Assembly: GCF_002752675.1 (NCBI RefSeq)
Contig: NZ_CP024608.1
Location: 992,001 to 1,056,000, forward strand
Direction: 5' to 3'
Source of the DNA: Massilia violaceinigra
Lineage (GTDB): Bacteria > Pseudomonadota > Gammaproteobacteria > Burkholderiales > Burkholderiaceae_D
DNA length: 64,000 bases
A program made the position numbers and the translations under genes. The notes under the pieces were generated by a model. The model was not told the origin of the DNA. It did no database searches and saw only the letters and a list, made by a program, of their open reading frames with translations. Below are positions 9,332 through 19,635 of the stretch, one piece after another; the first letter of the stretch is position 1; each line of letters begins with the position of its first letter.

Positions 9332-11005
9332 TTGAAATCGGAGAATATCTTTCTGGTAGGGTTGATGGGCGCGGGCAAGACAACCATTGGCCGCATCCTT
9401 GCCAGGAAGCTAGGTAAACGCTTTGTCGATTCCGATCACGAGATCGAGGCCCGCACCGGCGCCACGATCCCGTGGATTTTCGAAATCGAAGGCGAGGCGA
9501 GTTTTCGGCGCCGTGAGGCCGAGGTCATCCGTGACCTCACGGCGCAGGACGGACTCGTCCTCGCCACCGGCGGCGGGGCCGTGCTCGACCCCGCCAGCCG
9601 TGCCTTCCTGAAACAACGTGGCCGCGTGGTTTACCTGCGCGCCAGCGTCAACAGCATCATGCTGCGCACCACCCACGACAAAAGCCGGCCGCTGCTCCAG
9701 ACGGCCGACCCCCGCAAGAAACTCGAAGAATTGACGGCCCAGCGCGAGCCGCTGTACCGCGAGATTGCCGATCTGGTGATCGACACGGGCCGACCTAACG
9801 TACAATCGATGGTCCAAACAATTCTGACGCAACTGTCCGCGCTCGGCCCAGCCGCCGCGAGAACAGCGCGCGGGCCCCAAATGCACACCTTGCAACCATC
9901 GCAGCCATCGATCACCGAACAATCCCGGATTTTCCTCAACGTCGACCTGGGCGAACGCAGCTACCCGATCACCATCGGTGCCGGTCTGCTGTCCGACCCG
10001 TCGCTGCTTGAGCGGCATATCGCCGGCCGCAAGGTCGCCATTGTCACCAACACCACCGTGGCCCCGCTGTACCTCGAACGCGTGGCCGCGCCGCTGCGCG
10101 CGGCCGGGCGCGATGTGCTCGAAATCGTCCTGCCCGACGGCGAACAGTTCAAGAACTGGGACAGCCTGATGACCATCTTCGACGCCCTGCTGGCCAATAA
10201 ATGCGACCGCAAGACCACCATGGTGGCGCTCGGCGGCGGCGTGATCGGCGACCTGACCGGATATGCCGCCGCCAGCTACATGCGCGGCGTGCCCTTCGTC
10301 CAGATGCCGACCACCCTGCTCTCGCAGGTCGACTCCTCGGTCGGCGGCAAGACCGGCATCAACCACCCGCTCGGCAAGAACATGATCGGGGCCTTTTACC
10401 AGCCGCGCGCCGTGCTGGCCGATACCGCCTCGCTCGACACGCTGGCCCCGCGCGAACTGTCGGCGGGCCTGGCCGAAGTGATCAAGCATGGCGCCATCAT
10501 CGACGCCGAATTTTTCGACTGGATCGAAGCGAACATCGGCAAGCTGATGGCGCGCGATCAGCAGGCGCTGGCGCACGCCATCTCGCGCTCCTGCGAAATC
10601 AAGGCCGACGTGGTGCGCCAGGATGAACGCGAGGGCGGCTTGCGCGCCATCCTCAACTTCGGCCACACCTTCGGCCATGCTATTGAAGCGGGCATGGGCT
10701 ACGGCGCCTGGCTGCACGGCGAAGCGGTCGGCTGCGGCATGGTCATGGCGGCCGACCTGTCGCACCGCCTCGGCCTGGTCGACGCGGCCACCGTGGCGCG
10801 CATGCGCGCACTGGTCGCCGCGGCCGGCCTGCCGACCGTCGCGCCGGATCTGGGCACCGAACGCTGGCTCGAGTTGATGGAAGTCGACAAGAAGAACGAG
10901 GGCGGCGCCATCAAGTTCATCCTGCTCAAACCTCTCGGCAGCCCGAACATCACCAGCGCTCCGCGCGAGCAATTGCTGGCCACCCTGGCTGCCTGCGTCG
11001 GCTGA
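9332..11005 (+). CDS. aroKB: Fused shikimate kinase / 3-dehydroquinate synthase
   Basis: Two aromatic-pathway enzymes in one open frame of 557 aa. Residues 1-175 are shikimate kinase: Walker [10 protein letters not shown] (10-18), [11 protein letters not shown] for shikimate binding, and ATGGGAV. Residues 190-557 are NAD- and metal-dependent dehydroquinate synthase: [28 protein letters not shown], and [10 protein letters not shown] with metal-binding His. A separate aroB ATG exists at 9881 (residue 184), but no ribosome site precedes it and no stop divides the domains, so a bifunctional protein is the simplest reading. The start is TTG at 9332, touching the upstream stop, so initiation is likely coupled. 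Bifunctional AroKB proteins are known in other bacteria. Confidence 0.88.
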   Translation: MKSENIFLVGLMGAGKTTIGRILARKLGKRFVDSDHEIEARTGATIPWIFEIEGEASFRRREAEVIRDLTAQDGLVLATGGGAVLDPASRAFLKQRGRVVYLRASVNSIMLRTTHDKSRPLLQTADPRKKLEELTAQREPLYREIADLVIDTGRPNVQSMVQTILTQLSALGPAAARTARGPQMHTLQPSQPSITEQSRIFLNVDLGERSYPITIGAGLLSDPSLLERHIAGRKVAIVTNTTVAPLYLERVAAPLRAAGRDVLEIVLPDGEQFKNWDSLMTIFDALLANKCDRKTTMVALGGGVIGDLTGYAAASYMRGVPFVQMPTTLLSQVDSSVGGKTGINHPLGKNMIGAFYQPRAVLADTASLDTLAPRELSAGLAEVIKHGAIIDAEFFDWIEANIGKLMARDQQALAHAISRSCEIKADVVRQDEREGGLRAILNFGHTFGHAIEAGMGYGAWLHGEAVGCGMVMAADLSHRLGLVDAATVARMRALVAAAGLPTVAPDLGTERWLELMEVDKKNEGGAIKFILLKPLGSPNITSAPREQLLATLAACVG

Positions 11006-11006
11006 C

Positions 11007-12155
11007 ATGCATCCCGAAGCCCACCTCGCCCCGTACGCCGTGCACTCGGAGACGGCGCGCGGCCGGCGCCATGCCGAAACGTCGCACGCGTCGCGCAGCC
11101 AGTTCCAGCGCGACCGCGACCGCATCATCCACTGCTCGGCCTTCCGCCGCCTCGAATACAAGACCCAGGTCTTCCTCAATCACGAGGGCGACATGTTCCG
11201 CACGCGCCTCACCCACAGCCTCGAAGTGGCGCAGGTCGGGCGTTCGATGGCGCGCAACCTGCGCCTGAACGAAGACCTGGTCGAAGCGCTCGCGCTGGCG
11301 CATGACCTGGGCCACACGCCGTTCGGCCACGTGGGCCAGGATGTGCTCAACGAATGCATGCAGGATCACGGCGGCTTCGAGCACAATCTGCAAAGCCTGC
11401 GCGTGGTCGACGAACTCGAAGAGCACTACGGCGCCTTCGATGGCCTGAACCTGATGTTCGACACGCGCGAGGGTATCCTCAAGCACTGCTCGCTGGCCAA
11501 CGCCAAGCTGCTCGGTCCCGTGGCGCAGCGCTTCATCGACCGCAGCCAGCCCTCGCTGGAAGCGCAGCTGACCAACCTGGCCGACGAAATTGCGTATAAC
11601 AGCCACGATATCGACGACGGCTTGCGTTCCGGCCTGATCACCATTGCGCAGCTGGAGGAAGTCGATTTCTTCGCGCGCCGCTGGCACGATGTGCAGAAGG
11701 CGTATCCGGGCCTGTCGGGCCGGCGCGCCATTTATGAAACCTTGCGCCGCCTGATCACCGTGCTGGCCGACGACCTGATCGAAACGTCCAGCGTGCTGCT
11801 GGCCGAAGCCGCGCCGGCGGACACGGACGCGGTGCGCGCCAGCGGGCCGCTGATCCGCTTTTCCGACCCGATGCGCAAGGATGCGACGGAATTGAAGCGC
11901 TTCTTGCGCGCCAACCTGTATCGCCACTTCAAGGTGAACCGGATGCGCGTGAAAGCGAGCCGCATCGTGCGCGAGCTGTTCGACGCCTTCATGGCCGAAC
12001 CGGTGCTGCTGCCGCCCGATTACCAGGTCGGCTCTGGCAACGCAGTGGGACACCCCTCGCGTCAGGCCCGCAAGATCGCCGACTACATCGCCGGCATGAC
12101 GGACCGCTACGCGATCCGCGAACACCGGCGCATCTTCTCGCTGGATGACTTGTAA
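11007..12155 (+). CDS. dgt: Deoxyguanosinetriphosphate triphosphohydrolase-like protein (HD domain)
   Basis: Metal-dependent HD-family dNTP triphosphohydrolase that removes triphosphate from deoxynucleotides. Motifs: [27 protein letters not shown], and the HD pair in [15 protein letters not shown], then [17 protein letters not shown]. 382 aa, the length of the short (non-Enterobacterial) Dgt type. It begins one base after the aroKB stop, as in the common aroK-aroB-dgt order. Its stop codon abuts the mutY stop on the other strand with no gap and no visible terminator. Confidence 0.95.
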   Translation: MHPEAHLAPYAVHSETARGRRHAETSHASRSQFQRDRDRIIHCSAFRRLEYKTQVFLNHEGDMFRTRLTHSLEVAQVGRSMARNLRLNEDLVEALALAHDLGHTPFGHVGQDVLNECMQDHGGFEHNLQSLRVVDELEEHYGAFDGLNLMFDTREGILKHCSLANAKLLGPVAQRFIDRSQPSLEAQLTNLADEIAYNSHDIDDGLRSGLITIAQLEEVDFFARRWHDVQKAYPGLSGRRAIYETLRRLITVLADDLIETSSVLLAEAAPADTDAVRASGPLIRFSDPMRKDATELKRFLRANLYRHFKVNRMRVKASRIVRELFDAFMAEPVLLPPDYQVGSGNAVGHPSRQARKIADYIAGMTDRYAIREHRRIFSLDDL

Positions 12156-13262
12156 CTAGAACAGGGACGGCGCGGAAAGGTCGAGCAGCAGCTTCTTGAC
12201 CGGCGCCGGCAGGGGTGCGCTGTCGATGCGCGCCAGGTCCCACCACAGATACGGCGCCGCCAATATCGCGCGCCGCGACAGCGTCACCTGGAACGGCGCG
12301 ATGTGCAGCCGGTAGTGCGTGAACACGTGCACCAGCGGCAGCAGCGCCGATATCTCTTCCACCTCACCGAAGGCGCCCGCCAGCGGCGCCACCGCGTCGA
12401 TGGCGAGCGCGCCGCGCACGGCATGGCCATCGGCTTCCGGCAGCGACATCAGCCCGCCCCATATGCCGCTCTGCGCGCGCTGTTCGAGCAGCACCTGGCC
12501 GCTCTCGATCACCACCAGCACGGCAGCCTGTTTCTCGGGAATGGTCTTTTTCGGTTTGCGCACCGGCAGTTCGGCGGTGCGTCCGGTGGCGTGGGCCACG
12601 CAGCGGTCCCGCAGCGGGCAGCGCGGGCAATCGGGCTTGCTGCGCGTGCACAGCGTCGCGCCCAGGTCCATCAAGCCCTGCGTATAGGACTCGATGCCCG
12701 ATTCGATGCCTTCAAGCGGCAGCAGCGCTTCGGCGCGCCGCCACAAGCCATCTTCGACCGCCTTCACGCCGGGGAATTCATCGATGCCGAACACGCGTGC
12801 GAACACGCGCTTGACGTTGCCGTCCAGGATGGCGGCGCGCGTGCCGCTCGAAAAAGCCGAAATGGCGGCCGCCGTCGAACGTCCGATGCCGGGCAAATCG
12901 GCCAGCAGGGCCGGATCGCTAGGGAACACGCCGCCGTATTCCTCGACCACGCGCTTGGCGCAGGCGTGCAGGTTGCGCGCGCGCGTGTAGTAGCCAAGGC
13001 CGCTCCACTGCGCCATCACATCTTCCGATGGCGCCGCCGCCAGGTCGTGCAGGGTAGGGAAGCGCTCCAGGAAGCGCGCGTAGTAGGCCAGCACCGCGGC
13101 CACCTGCGTTTGCTGCAGCATGATCTCGGACAGCCAGATGCGGTAAGCGTCGCGCGTGTTCTGCCACGGCAGGGCGTGGCGCCCGTGCGATTTCTGCCAG
13201 TTGATGACGGCAGCGGAAAACGAAGGGTCTTCCAGCTGCCCGAACTCGGTCAGTCTTTTCAC
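12156..13262 (-). CDS. mutY: A/G-specific adenine glycosylase MutY
   Basis: Removes adenine mispaired with 8-oxoguanine. N-terminal helix-hairpin-helix glycosylase: LSEIMLQQTQV, LPGIGRSTAAAI hairpin, and ILDGNVKRVFARVFGID with the catalytic Asp. The [4Fe-4S] cluster ligands follow the C-x6-C-x2-C-x5-C spacing (CTRSKPDCPRCPLRDRC). The C-terminal NUDIX-like domain that recognises 8-oxoG is present, with PLVHVFTHYRL. The frame is open far upstream, but GTG at 13262 is preferred: it overlaps the stop of the GTPase gene (GTGA) and gives 368 aa, normal for MutY. Last gene of mutM-GTPase-mutY. Confidence 0.93.
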   Translation of the reverse strand: MKRLTEFGQLEDPSFSAAVINWQKSHGRHALPWQNTRDAYRIWLSEIMLQQTQVAAVLAYYARFLERFPTLHDLAAAPSEDVMAQWSGLGYYTRARNLHACAKRVVEEYGGVFPSDPALLADLPGIGRSTAAAISAFSSGTRAAILDGNVKRVFARVFGIDEFPGVKAVEDGLWRRAEALLPLEGIESGIESYTQGLMDLGATLCTRSKPDCPRCPLRDRCVAHATGRTAELPVRKPKKTIPEKQAAVLVVIESGQVLLEQRAQSGIWGGLMSLPEADGHAVRGALAIDAVAPLAGAFGEVEEISALLPLVHVFTHYRLHIAPFQVTLSRRAILAAPYLWWDLARIDSAPLPAPVKKLLLDLSAPSLF

Positions 13263-15247
13263 GCCGCCGCTTCGAATGCCGCCGCCGTGGTGCGCTGCAT
13301 GGCTGATTCGACGTTGCCGGCCAAATCGTTCAGACGCCCCTTGACCTTCTCCAGCGCGAACTGGCTCGCCTCGAACGATTCGATCTTCGTTTCCAGGCTG
13401 TCGGTCGCATCGTGGATGCGCTGGATCGACGCCAGGCGGTGCTTGAGCTGGTCCTTGTGCTGGCGGATCTGCGCTTCGAGCGGCGACATGATCACCTTCA
13501 GCCACGCTTCGACGTCGGCGTTGGCCGCGCGGTAGCTGCGCCGCACGCGCGAGGCGATCGAGTCGAAAAAGCGCTCGATCACGGCATCGCGGCTGGTGAT
13601 GAGCAAGGTGGTGGTGCCGAACTGCTTGACGTAGACCTCTTCGATGGCGTCGACTTCCTTGCGGTATTTGTCGAGCGAGAGCGTCATCGGCACCGCAAGG
13701 CTCAGGCCATGTTCGGCGGCGAATTTACGGTACATCATTTCCATCATTTCGCTGATCTCGGCGATCTTGCCGTTCGAGACCTCGAGATTGGCGCGCGCCT
13801 GGTCGAAGAAGTGCTTGACCGGGCCGCGAATGCCGGTGGTGACGAAGCGCGATGCCGCCATCGCTTCGCGCACGGCGGCGATTTCCTTGTGCACGATGTC
13901 CATGCCGAGCGTGGTGTACAGCTCCGTCGACAGGCGCGCGAACACGGCGCGCGTGCCCTGCAGCTTGAACAGGCTGCCGTCGAATTCCTTCTTCTCCACT
14001 TCGACGCGGCGCATCATGTGCGCTATCACGCCCTGGTTTTTTCCGCGCAGGCTTTTCAGTTCCTGCAGCTGCTCGACGATGTCGCGGATGCGCGCGCCGA
14101 TGGTCGCCTGCTGGATGCTGACCACGGCGTTCAGGTCGTCCGAGAGCTGCTTGCGGATGATGTCCTGCTTGGCCGGAATGAGTTCGTTGAACAGGGCCGC
14201 TTCGAGCGCGCCCAGGCGGCTTTTCTCGAGCAGCGCCATGTCGCCGTTGATCTTGCCGACCAGCGCCTTTTGCGCCGACACCGGGAACACCTGGCGTGGT
14301 TCGAGCGCCAGCATGTGGGCCACGGTGGTTTGCTGGCGTTCGATCTCGGCGTCGTTTTCCGCCTCGGTCTTGAGTTCATCCCACATCGCGTCGATCTTGT
14401 TCATGACCACGATGCGCCCGGCGCCGGCGCCGATGTGCGTGCGCCAGACTTCGATGTCGCTCTTGGTCACGCCCGTTTCGGCGGCCAGGATGAACAGCAC
14501 CGCGTGCGCGTTCGGAATCAGGTTCAGGGTCAGTTCCGGCTCGGTGCCGATCGCGTTCAGGCCAGGCGTGTCGAGAATGACCAGGCCCTGTTTGAGCAGC
14601 GGGTGAGGGAAGTTGATGATGGCGTGGCGCCACAGCGAAATTTCGATTTCGCCGTTGTCGTCGAGCGTGGCGGCGACGTCCGGGTCGGTCTCGTCGAACA
14701 GGCCGTAGCGCTTCGCTTCCTCGACCTTGACGTGCTTGGTCATGCTGACCTGCTTGAAGGTCTCGTGCATTTCCTCGCCGGCGTCGAGCGCGAGCGGCAG
14801 CACGGTCCAGGCGGCGGGGTCGTCGCGGTAATCGCTGGTCGACAGGTTGCTGGCGCGCGTTTCGATCGGCAGCAGGCGGATGCATGGCGGGAAGGCCGGG
14901 TCGTACATCAGCTCGGTCGGGCACATGGTGGTGCGTCCGGCCGCCGACGGCAAGATGCGCTGGCCGTAATCGGCAAAGAAAATCGCGTTGATCAGTTCGG
15001 ATTTGCCGCGCGAAAATTCCGCCACGAACGCCACCGAGAGCCGGTCATCGGCCAGGCGCGCCAGCGCGCGCGCAATGCGCTGCTCCGTTGCCGCGTCGGC
15101 CAGTTCGGCCGCGTTGACCCACATCTGATACTTCTCCAGCGCCATGGCCACGTCCTGACGCCATGCGCTGTACTGCTCAAAATCTTGCACCATTATGCTC
15201 ACGTTGCCCTCGCGTACAGGTTCTTGCGAATCCTGCTCGATTGTCAT
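13259..15247 (-). CDS. Dynamin-like large GTPase
   Basis: 662 aa dynamin-family GTPase. The P-loop is AEFSRGKS (residues 76-83), with Ala where the consensus has Gly, and Glu84 after the Ser. Switch I contains the conserved Thr in [11 protein letters not shown]3 is DTPG (226-229) and G4 is NKID (283-286). The C-terminal 350 residues are helical with heptad-like stretches, including a final segment rich in His/Asp/Glu/Lys, as expected of a dynamin stalk. No convincing transmembrane helix is seen. The start at 15247 overlaps the mutM stop (ATGA); the end overlaps the mutY start (GTGA). A role in membrane remodelling is family knowledge; any role in DNA repair is inferred only from the operon. 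Confidence 0.9.
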   Translation of the reverse strand: MTIEQDSQEPVREGNVSIMVQDFEQYSAWRQDVAMALEKYQMWVNAAELADAATEQRIARALARLADDRLSVAFVAEFSRGKSELINAIFFADYGQRILPSAAGRTTMCPTELMYDPAFPPCIRLLPIETRASNLSTSDYRDDPAAWTVLPLALDAGEEMHETFKQVSMTKHVKVEEAKRYGLFDETDPDVAATLDDNGEIEISLWRHAIINFPHPLLKQGLVILDTPGLNAIGTEPELTLNLIPNAHAVLFILAAETGVTKSDIEVWRTHIGAGAGRIVVMNKIDAMWDELKTEAENDAEIERQQTTVAHMLALEPRQVFPVSAQKALVGKINGDMALLEKSRLGALEAALFNELIPAKQDIIRKQLSDDLNAVVSIQQATIGARIRDIVEQLQELKSLRGKNQGVIAHMMRRVEVEKKEFDGSLFKLQGTRAVFARLSTELYTTLGMDIVHKEIAAVREAMAASRFVTTGIRGPVKHFFDQARANLEVSNGKIAEISEMMEMMYRKFAAEHGLSLAVPMTLSLDKYRKEVDAIEEVYVKQFGTTTLLITSRDAVIERFFDSIASRVRRSYRAANADVEAWLKVIMSPLEAQIRQHKDQLKHRLASIQRIHDATDSLETKIESFEASQFALEKVKGRLNDLAGNVESAMQRTTAAAFEAAA

Positions 15248-16077
15248 TTTTGACAATTTACACAATAAAAAGTCGACCGCTGTCCCTGCTTGATCTGACG
15301 AATCTCTGCCCCACAGTTGCGGCAAGGCACTCCAGCACGATCATAGACGAAATATGTCTGTTGGAAATAGCCCGATTGCCCATTTACAGCAATAAAGTCA
15401 CGTAAAGTGCTGCCCCCTTGCACAATAGCCTCAGACAGGATAAGGCGGATCGCCTCGGCCAGCCTGTTGTAGCGTTCCCGGCCGATGCGCGCGGCCGGCG
15501 TTTTCGGATTGATTCCTGCCCGAAACAGGCTCTCGCAAGCGTAGATATTGCCCACGCCCACCACAATGTCGCCGGCCAGCAGCACCTGCTTGATCGGCGC
15601 CGAGCGCTTGCGCGTTTCGCGGTACAGCAATTCGCCCGAAAACCCGGCTTCCAGCGGCTCGACGCCGAGGCCGCGCAGCAGGATATGCTGGTCGAGTTCG
15701 CCATCGTCGCCGGGATGCCACAGCACGGCGCCGAAGCGGCGCGGATCGTTCATGCGCAGTACCTGGCGCCCCGCGTCGCCCTCGACCACGAGGTCGAAAT
15801 GGTCGTGTTTTTTCACTTCGGTGTCCGGCGGCAGCACGCGCAGGTGGCCGGACATGCCCAGATGGATGATCAGGGTGCCATGATCGAAGGCGATGAGCAA
15901 GTATTTGCCGCGCCGTCCCGTGTGCAGAATGCGCTGTCCGGCCAGCAAATCGGACAAACCCGGCGGAAACGGCCAGCGCAGTCCCTCCCTGCGCGTCAAG
16001 ACGCTATCGACGATGCGGCCATCGATATGGGGTGCGACGCCGCGGCGGGTGACTTCGACTTCGGGCAGTTCAGGCAT
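15244..16077 (-). CDS. mutM: Formamidopyrimidine-DNA glycosylase MutM (Fpg)
   Basis: Bifunctional glycosylase/AP lyase that excises 8-oxoguanine and formamidopyrimidines. After Met removal the protein starts PELPEVEV, with the catalytic Pro and Glu of the family. [18 protein letters not shown] is the central conserved strand. A helix-two-turn-helix region contains [14 protein letters not shown], and the C-terminal C4 zinc finger is CRNCGAEI...FYCVNC. 277 aa, full length. First gene of an operon with a dynamin-like GTPase and mutY; mutM and mutY act in the same 8-oxoguanine (GO) repair pathway. Confidence 0.97.
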   Translation of the reverse strand: MPELPEVEVTRRGVAPHIDGRIVDSVLTRREGLRWPFPPGLSDLLAGQRILHTGRRGKYLLIAFDHGTLIIHLGMSGHLRVLPPDTEVKKHDHFDLVVEGDAGRQVLRMNDPRRFGAVLWHPGDDGELDQHILLRGLGVEPLEAGFSGELLYRETRKRSAPIKQVLLAGDIVVGVGNIYACESLFRAGINPKTPAARIGRERYNRLAEAIRLILSEAIVQGGSTLRDFIAVNGQSGYFQQTYFVYDRAGVPCRNCGAEIRQIKQGQRSTFYCVNCQK

Positions 16078-16176
16078 GTCGGGTAGGAAAATTTATGTTA
16101 GTGGCGGTGCGGCCCCGTACGCAAAGCGGGCGTTGGGCGTAGAATCGGAAATAATCGCTGTCATTCTGGAACCACC

Positions 16177-18018
16177 TTGAAAAACGCTTTCGTCATTGTA
16201 ACCCTGTCCGGACTGCTCTCGGCGTGCGCCGTGGCGCCAACGCCTCACGCTCCCGCCCTGGCCGGCAGCGCGGCCGATGCCAAGGCGGACGCCCCCGCGC
16301 CCGCCGCCACGGCCGAACCCCTGCCGCCGGCTGCCGAGGTCCTCGCCGAAGGCGAACGCGCGTCCGCGCCGGACGAGCCATCGCCGGACCTCAAGCTGCC
16401 GCACGTGGCACTGAGCAAGGAAATGCTCTACAAGCTGATGAAGGCCGAGCTGGAATTTCGCGGCGGCACCTGGCAGGGGCCGTACATGACCCTGATGGCC
16501 CTGGCCCAGCAGACGCGCGACCCGCGCCTGGCCCAGCGCGCCGCCGAAATGGCGCAGGCGGCCCAGAAGGGCAGCGAAGCGCTGGCCGCGATCCGCCTGT
16601 GGCGCGAACTGGCACCCGAATCCGACGAAGCCGGCCAGTACTACATCGCCGCGTCCGTCATGGCCGACGACTTGAGCGAGGCGGGCGTGCTGTTCGCGGC
16701 GCGCCTGCGCGATGCGGCGCCCGCCAACCGCGGCATGGCCATGTACCAGATCCAGCAACTGCTCACGCGGGCGAAGGACAAGGCCGCCGCCGGCGCGCTG
16801 CTCGAGCGCCTGCTGGCGCCGTACATCGCCATGAGCGAGGCGCGCGTGGTGCTGGCGCAGTCGGCCTACGCGCGCGGCGCCAGCGACGAAGCGCTGGCCC
16901 ATGCGCAGGAAGCGCTGCGCATCAAGCCCGATTCCGAGATCGCCGTGCTGACCCTGGCCCAGGTCAGCGGCGAGCGGGACGACGTCGGTTCCTTGCTGGC
17001 CAAATTCCTCGCCGCCAATCCTGGTGCGCGCGAAGTGCGCGCGGCCCTGGCCCGCATCCTCGTCACGCAAAAGCAGTACGAGCCGGCGCGCAAGGAGTTT
17101 CTTGCCCTGCTCAAGGAGCAGCCGGACAATCCGGGCACCCTGTACGCCCTCGGCATCCTGTCGATGCAGCTGTCCGACCCGGCCGCGGCCGAAACCTACC
17201 TGGCCGGTTTCATCACGGCGCTCGACAAGAATCCGGGCGACGAGCGCGATCCGGCCAAGGTGCTGATCATGCTCTCGCAGCTGGCCGAAGAGCGCGGCGA
17301 CCTTGCCGCCGCCCGCGCATGGCTGGGAAAAATTGAACCGGAAGACGCGCCGGCCTGGTTCTCGGCGCAGTTGCGCAGCGCCCAGCTGATGGGCAAGCAG
17401 GGCGACCTGGACGGCGCACGCGCCTTCCTCGACGCCCTCAAGGCCGAGGAGCCTGCCCAGCAGGTGCAAGTGGTGCTGGTGCAAAGCCAGGTGCTGCGCG
17501 ACGCCGGCAAGATCGAGCAGGCGTACGCGGTGATGGAGCAGGGCGCGGCGCGCTTTCCCTCCAACCCCGATCTGCTGTACGACTTCGCGCTGCTGGCCGA
17601 AAAACTGGGCCGCGTCGACGTGATGGAAAAAAACCTGCGCCTGGTGATGGAGCAGGCGCCCGACAACCACCACGCCTACAATGCGCTGGGCTACTCGCTG
17701 GCCGAGCGCAATGTGCGCCTGGACGAAGCGCTGGCGCTGATCGACAAGGCCCTGAAAATGGCCCCGTCCGACCCCTTCATCATGGACAGCATGGGCTGGG
17801 TCCAGTACCGCCTGGGCAACCTGAACGAAGCCGAGGCACACCTGCGCCGCGCCTACGCCCTGCGCAACGATGTCGAAATCGCCGTGCACCTGGGCGAAGT
17901 GCTGTGGCACAAGGGCCAGAAATCCGACGCCCAGCAGCTGTGGCGCGAAGCGCGTGCCAAGGACCCCAAGAACGACACGCTCAAGAGCACGCTTGCGCGC
18001 CTGCAGCTCAAGCTGTGA
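16177..18018 (+). CDS. TPR-repeat lipoprotein
   Basis: 613 aa, with a signal peptide and lipobox LSAC giving lipidated Cys17. An Ala/Pro-rich linker (20-75) is followed by tetratricopeptide repeats to the end, clearest in the C-terminal third (HAYNALGYSLAERNVRLDEALALI, then FIMDSMGWVQYRLGNLNEAEAHLRRAY). The start is TTG at 16177, with no better ATG before the signal peptide. It lies just before lolB and ispE, a frequent order in Betaproteobacteria, and may help in outer membrane protein or lipoprotein assembly. Function is not known from sequence. Confidence 0.88.
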   Translation: MKNAFVIVTLSGLLSACAVAPTPHAPALAGSAADAKADAPAPAATAEPLPPAAEVLAEGERASAPDEPSPDLKLPHVALSKEMLYKLMKAELEFRGGTWQGPYMTLMALAQQTRDPRLAQRAAEMAQAAQKGSEALAAIRLWRELAPESDEAGQYYIAASVMADDLSEAGVLFAARLRDAAPANRGMAMYQIQQLLTRAKDKAAAGALLERLLAPYIAMSEARVVLAQSAYARGASDEALAHAQEALRIKPDSEIAVLTLAQVSGERDDVGSLLAKFLAANPGAREVRAALARILVTQKQYEPARKEFLALLKEQPDNPGTLYALGILSMQLSDPAAAETYLAGFITALDKNPGDERDPAKVLIMLSQLAEERGDLAAARAWLGKIEPEDAPAWFSAQLRSAQLMGKQGDLDGARAFLDALKAEEPAQQVQVVLVQSQVLRDAGKIEQAYAVMEQGAARFPSNPDLLYDFALLAEKLGRVDVMEKNLRLVMEQAPDNHHAYNALGYSLAERNVRLDEALALIDKALKMAPSDPFIMDSMGWVQYRLGNLNEAEAHLRRAYALRNDVEIAVHLGEVLWHKGQKSDAQQLWREARAKDPKNDTLKSTLARLQLKL

Positions 18019-18061
18019 TGGGTCATAATGCCGCGCATCTCCTTTACGCTGTCGGATTGCC

Positions 18062-18664
18062 ATGATGCCCAGAACTAAAACCCGCTTCCTTGCCCTGGCG
18101 TGCGCCGCGCTGCTGTCCGCCTGCGTCACCGCGCCGACCAACCTGTCCAAGGCCAGCGTGGCCGCCTACCGCGAAGCGATCGAGCTGAACGGCCGCCTGA
18201 CCGTGAACTACCAAAAAGACGGCCAGACCGAGACCCTGACCGGCAAGTTCGCCTGGAACCAGACTCCCGCCGCGGTCAACGTCAGCCTCGCTTCGCCGCT
18301 GGGCCAGACCATCGCCACCATCAGCGTCACGCCCGATTCTGCCACCCTGGTCCAGGGCGACCGCGCCCCGCGCGTGGCGCGCGACATCGACACCCTGACC
18401 GCGCAAACGCTGGGCTGGTCGCTGCCCGTGTCGGGCTTGCGCGACTGGCTGCAAGGCTACGCCACCGGTGCCGACGGCCGGCGCTTTACCGCCTCGCCCG
18501 CCGCCAACACGGTCACCACCGCCGATGGCTGGCGCCTGACCTTCGTAAGCTGGCAAGACCCGGACGCGGCCAAGCCGGTGCCCAAGCGCATCGACGTCGC
18601 CCGGGTAGCCAGCGCCACCGTGGAAGCGATGGAAATCCGTATCGTGATCGACCCGCAAGGCTGA
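18062..18664 (+). CDS. lolB: Outer membrane lipoprotein receptor LolB
   Basis: Receives lipoproteins from LolA and inserts them into the outer membrane. Signal peptide with lipobox LSAC (Cys21), then a small beta-barrel-like domain: ELNGRLTVNYQKDGQTETLTGKFAW matches the LolB core (quoted only in part here for position 40-65), and LPVSGLRDWLQGYA matches the conserved segment with Trp. 200 aa. Two ATG codons in a row (18062 and 18065) are possible starts. One base separates its stop region from the ispE start, so the pair is probably co-translated. Confidence 0.92.
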   Translation: MMPRTKTRFLALACAALLSACVTAPTNLSKASVAAYREAIELNGRLTVNYQKDGQTETLTGKFAWNQTPAAVNVSLASPLGQTIATISVTPDSATLVQGDRAPRVARDIDTLTAQTLGWSLPVSGLRDWLQGYATGADGRRFTASPAANTVTTADGWRLTFVSWQDPDAAKPVPKRIDVARVASATVEAMEIRIVIDPQG

Positions 18665-18665
18665 T

Positions 18666-19571
18666 ATGCGCGCGACTCGCCTGCACGACTGCCCGGCCCC
18701 GGCCAAGCTCAATCTTTTCCTGCACGTGAACGGACGCCGCGCCGACGGCTACCACCTGCTGCAAACCGTGTTCCAGATGGTCGACCATGGCGACGTGCTG
18801 CACTTCGACCTGCGCGCCGACGAGCGCATCGTGCGCACCACGGACGTGCCGGGCGTGCCGGAGCAGGGCGACCTGATCGTGCGCGCGCTGCTGCTGCTGC
18901 AAGCGGCCTACGCGCGCCGCCACGGCCATCCGCCGCCCGGCATCGACGTGGCTATCGACAAGCGCCTGCCGATGGGGGGCGGGCTCGGCGGCGGCTCATC
19001 GGACGCGGCCACCGCGCTGATGGTCGCCAACTCCCTGTGGGAGGCCGGCCTGACGCGCGAGGAACTGATGGCCCTGGCCCTGCCGCTGGGCGCCGACATT
19101 CCGTTTTTCATCTTCGGCCAGACCGCCTTTGCCGAAGGCGTGGGCGAGGCGCTGCAGCCGGTGCAGGCCCCCGATTGCTGGTACGTCGTCATCGAACCGG
19201 GGGTCGCGGTACCCACAGCAGCAATATTTTGCTCAGAGCATTTGACAAGGGACACGAAACCCGTCAGAATAACGGACTTTTCCAGACACACCATGAATCG
19301 CACAGATTCGACGGGGTTCGGAAGAAATGATTTGCAAGCAGTGGCAGTGAGTCTGTTCCCGCCAGTAGCACAGGCGATCGACTGGCTCTCGGCTCACGGT
19401 GATGCCAGGATGACTGGCTCTGGAGCGTGTGTGTTTTGCGCGTTTTCCAGCGAAATGGAAGCTGACACGGTACTTCAACAAGTGCCCGGCATCTGGACCG
19501 CATGGAAAGCAAAAGCGCTGATGCATCATCCTCTCAACACGGTGTTGCAAGTTAGTGCGGTTATAGAATAG
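18666..19571 (+). CDS. ispE: 4-diphosphocytidyl-2-C-methyl-D-erythritol kinase IspE
   Basis: GHMP-family kinase of the MEP isoprenoid pathway. PAPAKLNLFLHV holds the substrate-binding Lys, DGYHLLQTVFQ follows, the ATP loop is PMGGGLGGGSSDAA (about residues 100-113), and the C-terminal glycine loop is MTGSGACVF. 301 aa. From about 19205 to the stop the gene turns much less GC-rich and uses codons such as ATA, AGA, AGG and ACA that are rare in its first half, although the reading frame and motifs are intact. The usual neighbour tRNA-Gln and prs follow. Confidence 0.95.
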   Translation: MRATRLHDCPAPAKLNLFLHVNGRRADGYHLLQTVFQMVDHGDVLHFDLRADERIVRTTDVPGVPEQGDLIVRALLLLQAAYARRHGHPPPGIDVAIDKRLPMGGGLGGGSSDAATALMVANSLWEAGLTREELMALALPLGADIPFFIFGQTAFAEGVGEALQPVQAPDCWYVVIEPGVAVPTAAIFCSEHLTRDTKPVRITDFSRHTMNRTDSTGFGRNDLQAVAVSLFPPVAQAIDWLSAHGDARMTGSGACVFCAFSSEMEADTVLQQVPGIWTAWKAKALMHHPLNTVLQVSAVIE

Positions 19572-19574
19572 AAT

Positions 19575-19604
19575 TTGGCCTGGCGTTGTGTTTGACGATA
19601 AAAT
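19575..19604 (+). promoter_or_regulatory. Candidate sigma-70 promoter for tRNA-Gln/prs
   Basis: TTGGCC (19575-19580) and TAAAAT (19599-19604) are separated by 18 bases and would start transcription about 24 bases before the tRNA. This is a pattern match; no transcript evidence is available. Confidence 0.4.
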
Positions 19605-19635
19605 GTCAAGTGTGACGACAAGCAGTCAGTTGCGT

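Noticed and set aside
9881..11005. Separate aroB gene starting at ATG 9881
   Set aside because: No ribosome site precedes it and no stop divides it from aroK, so a fusion is simpler, although an internal start cannot be excluded.
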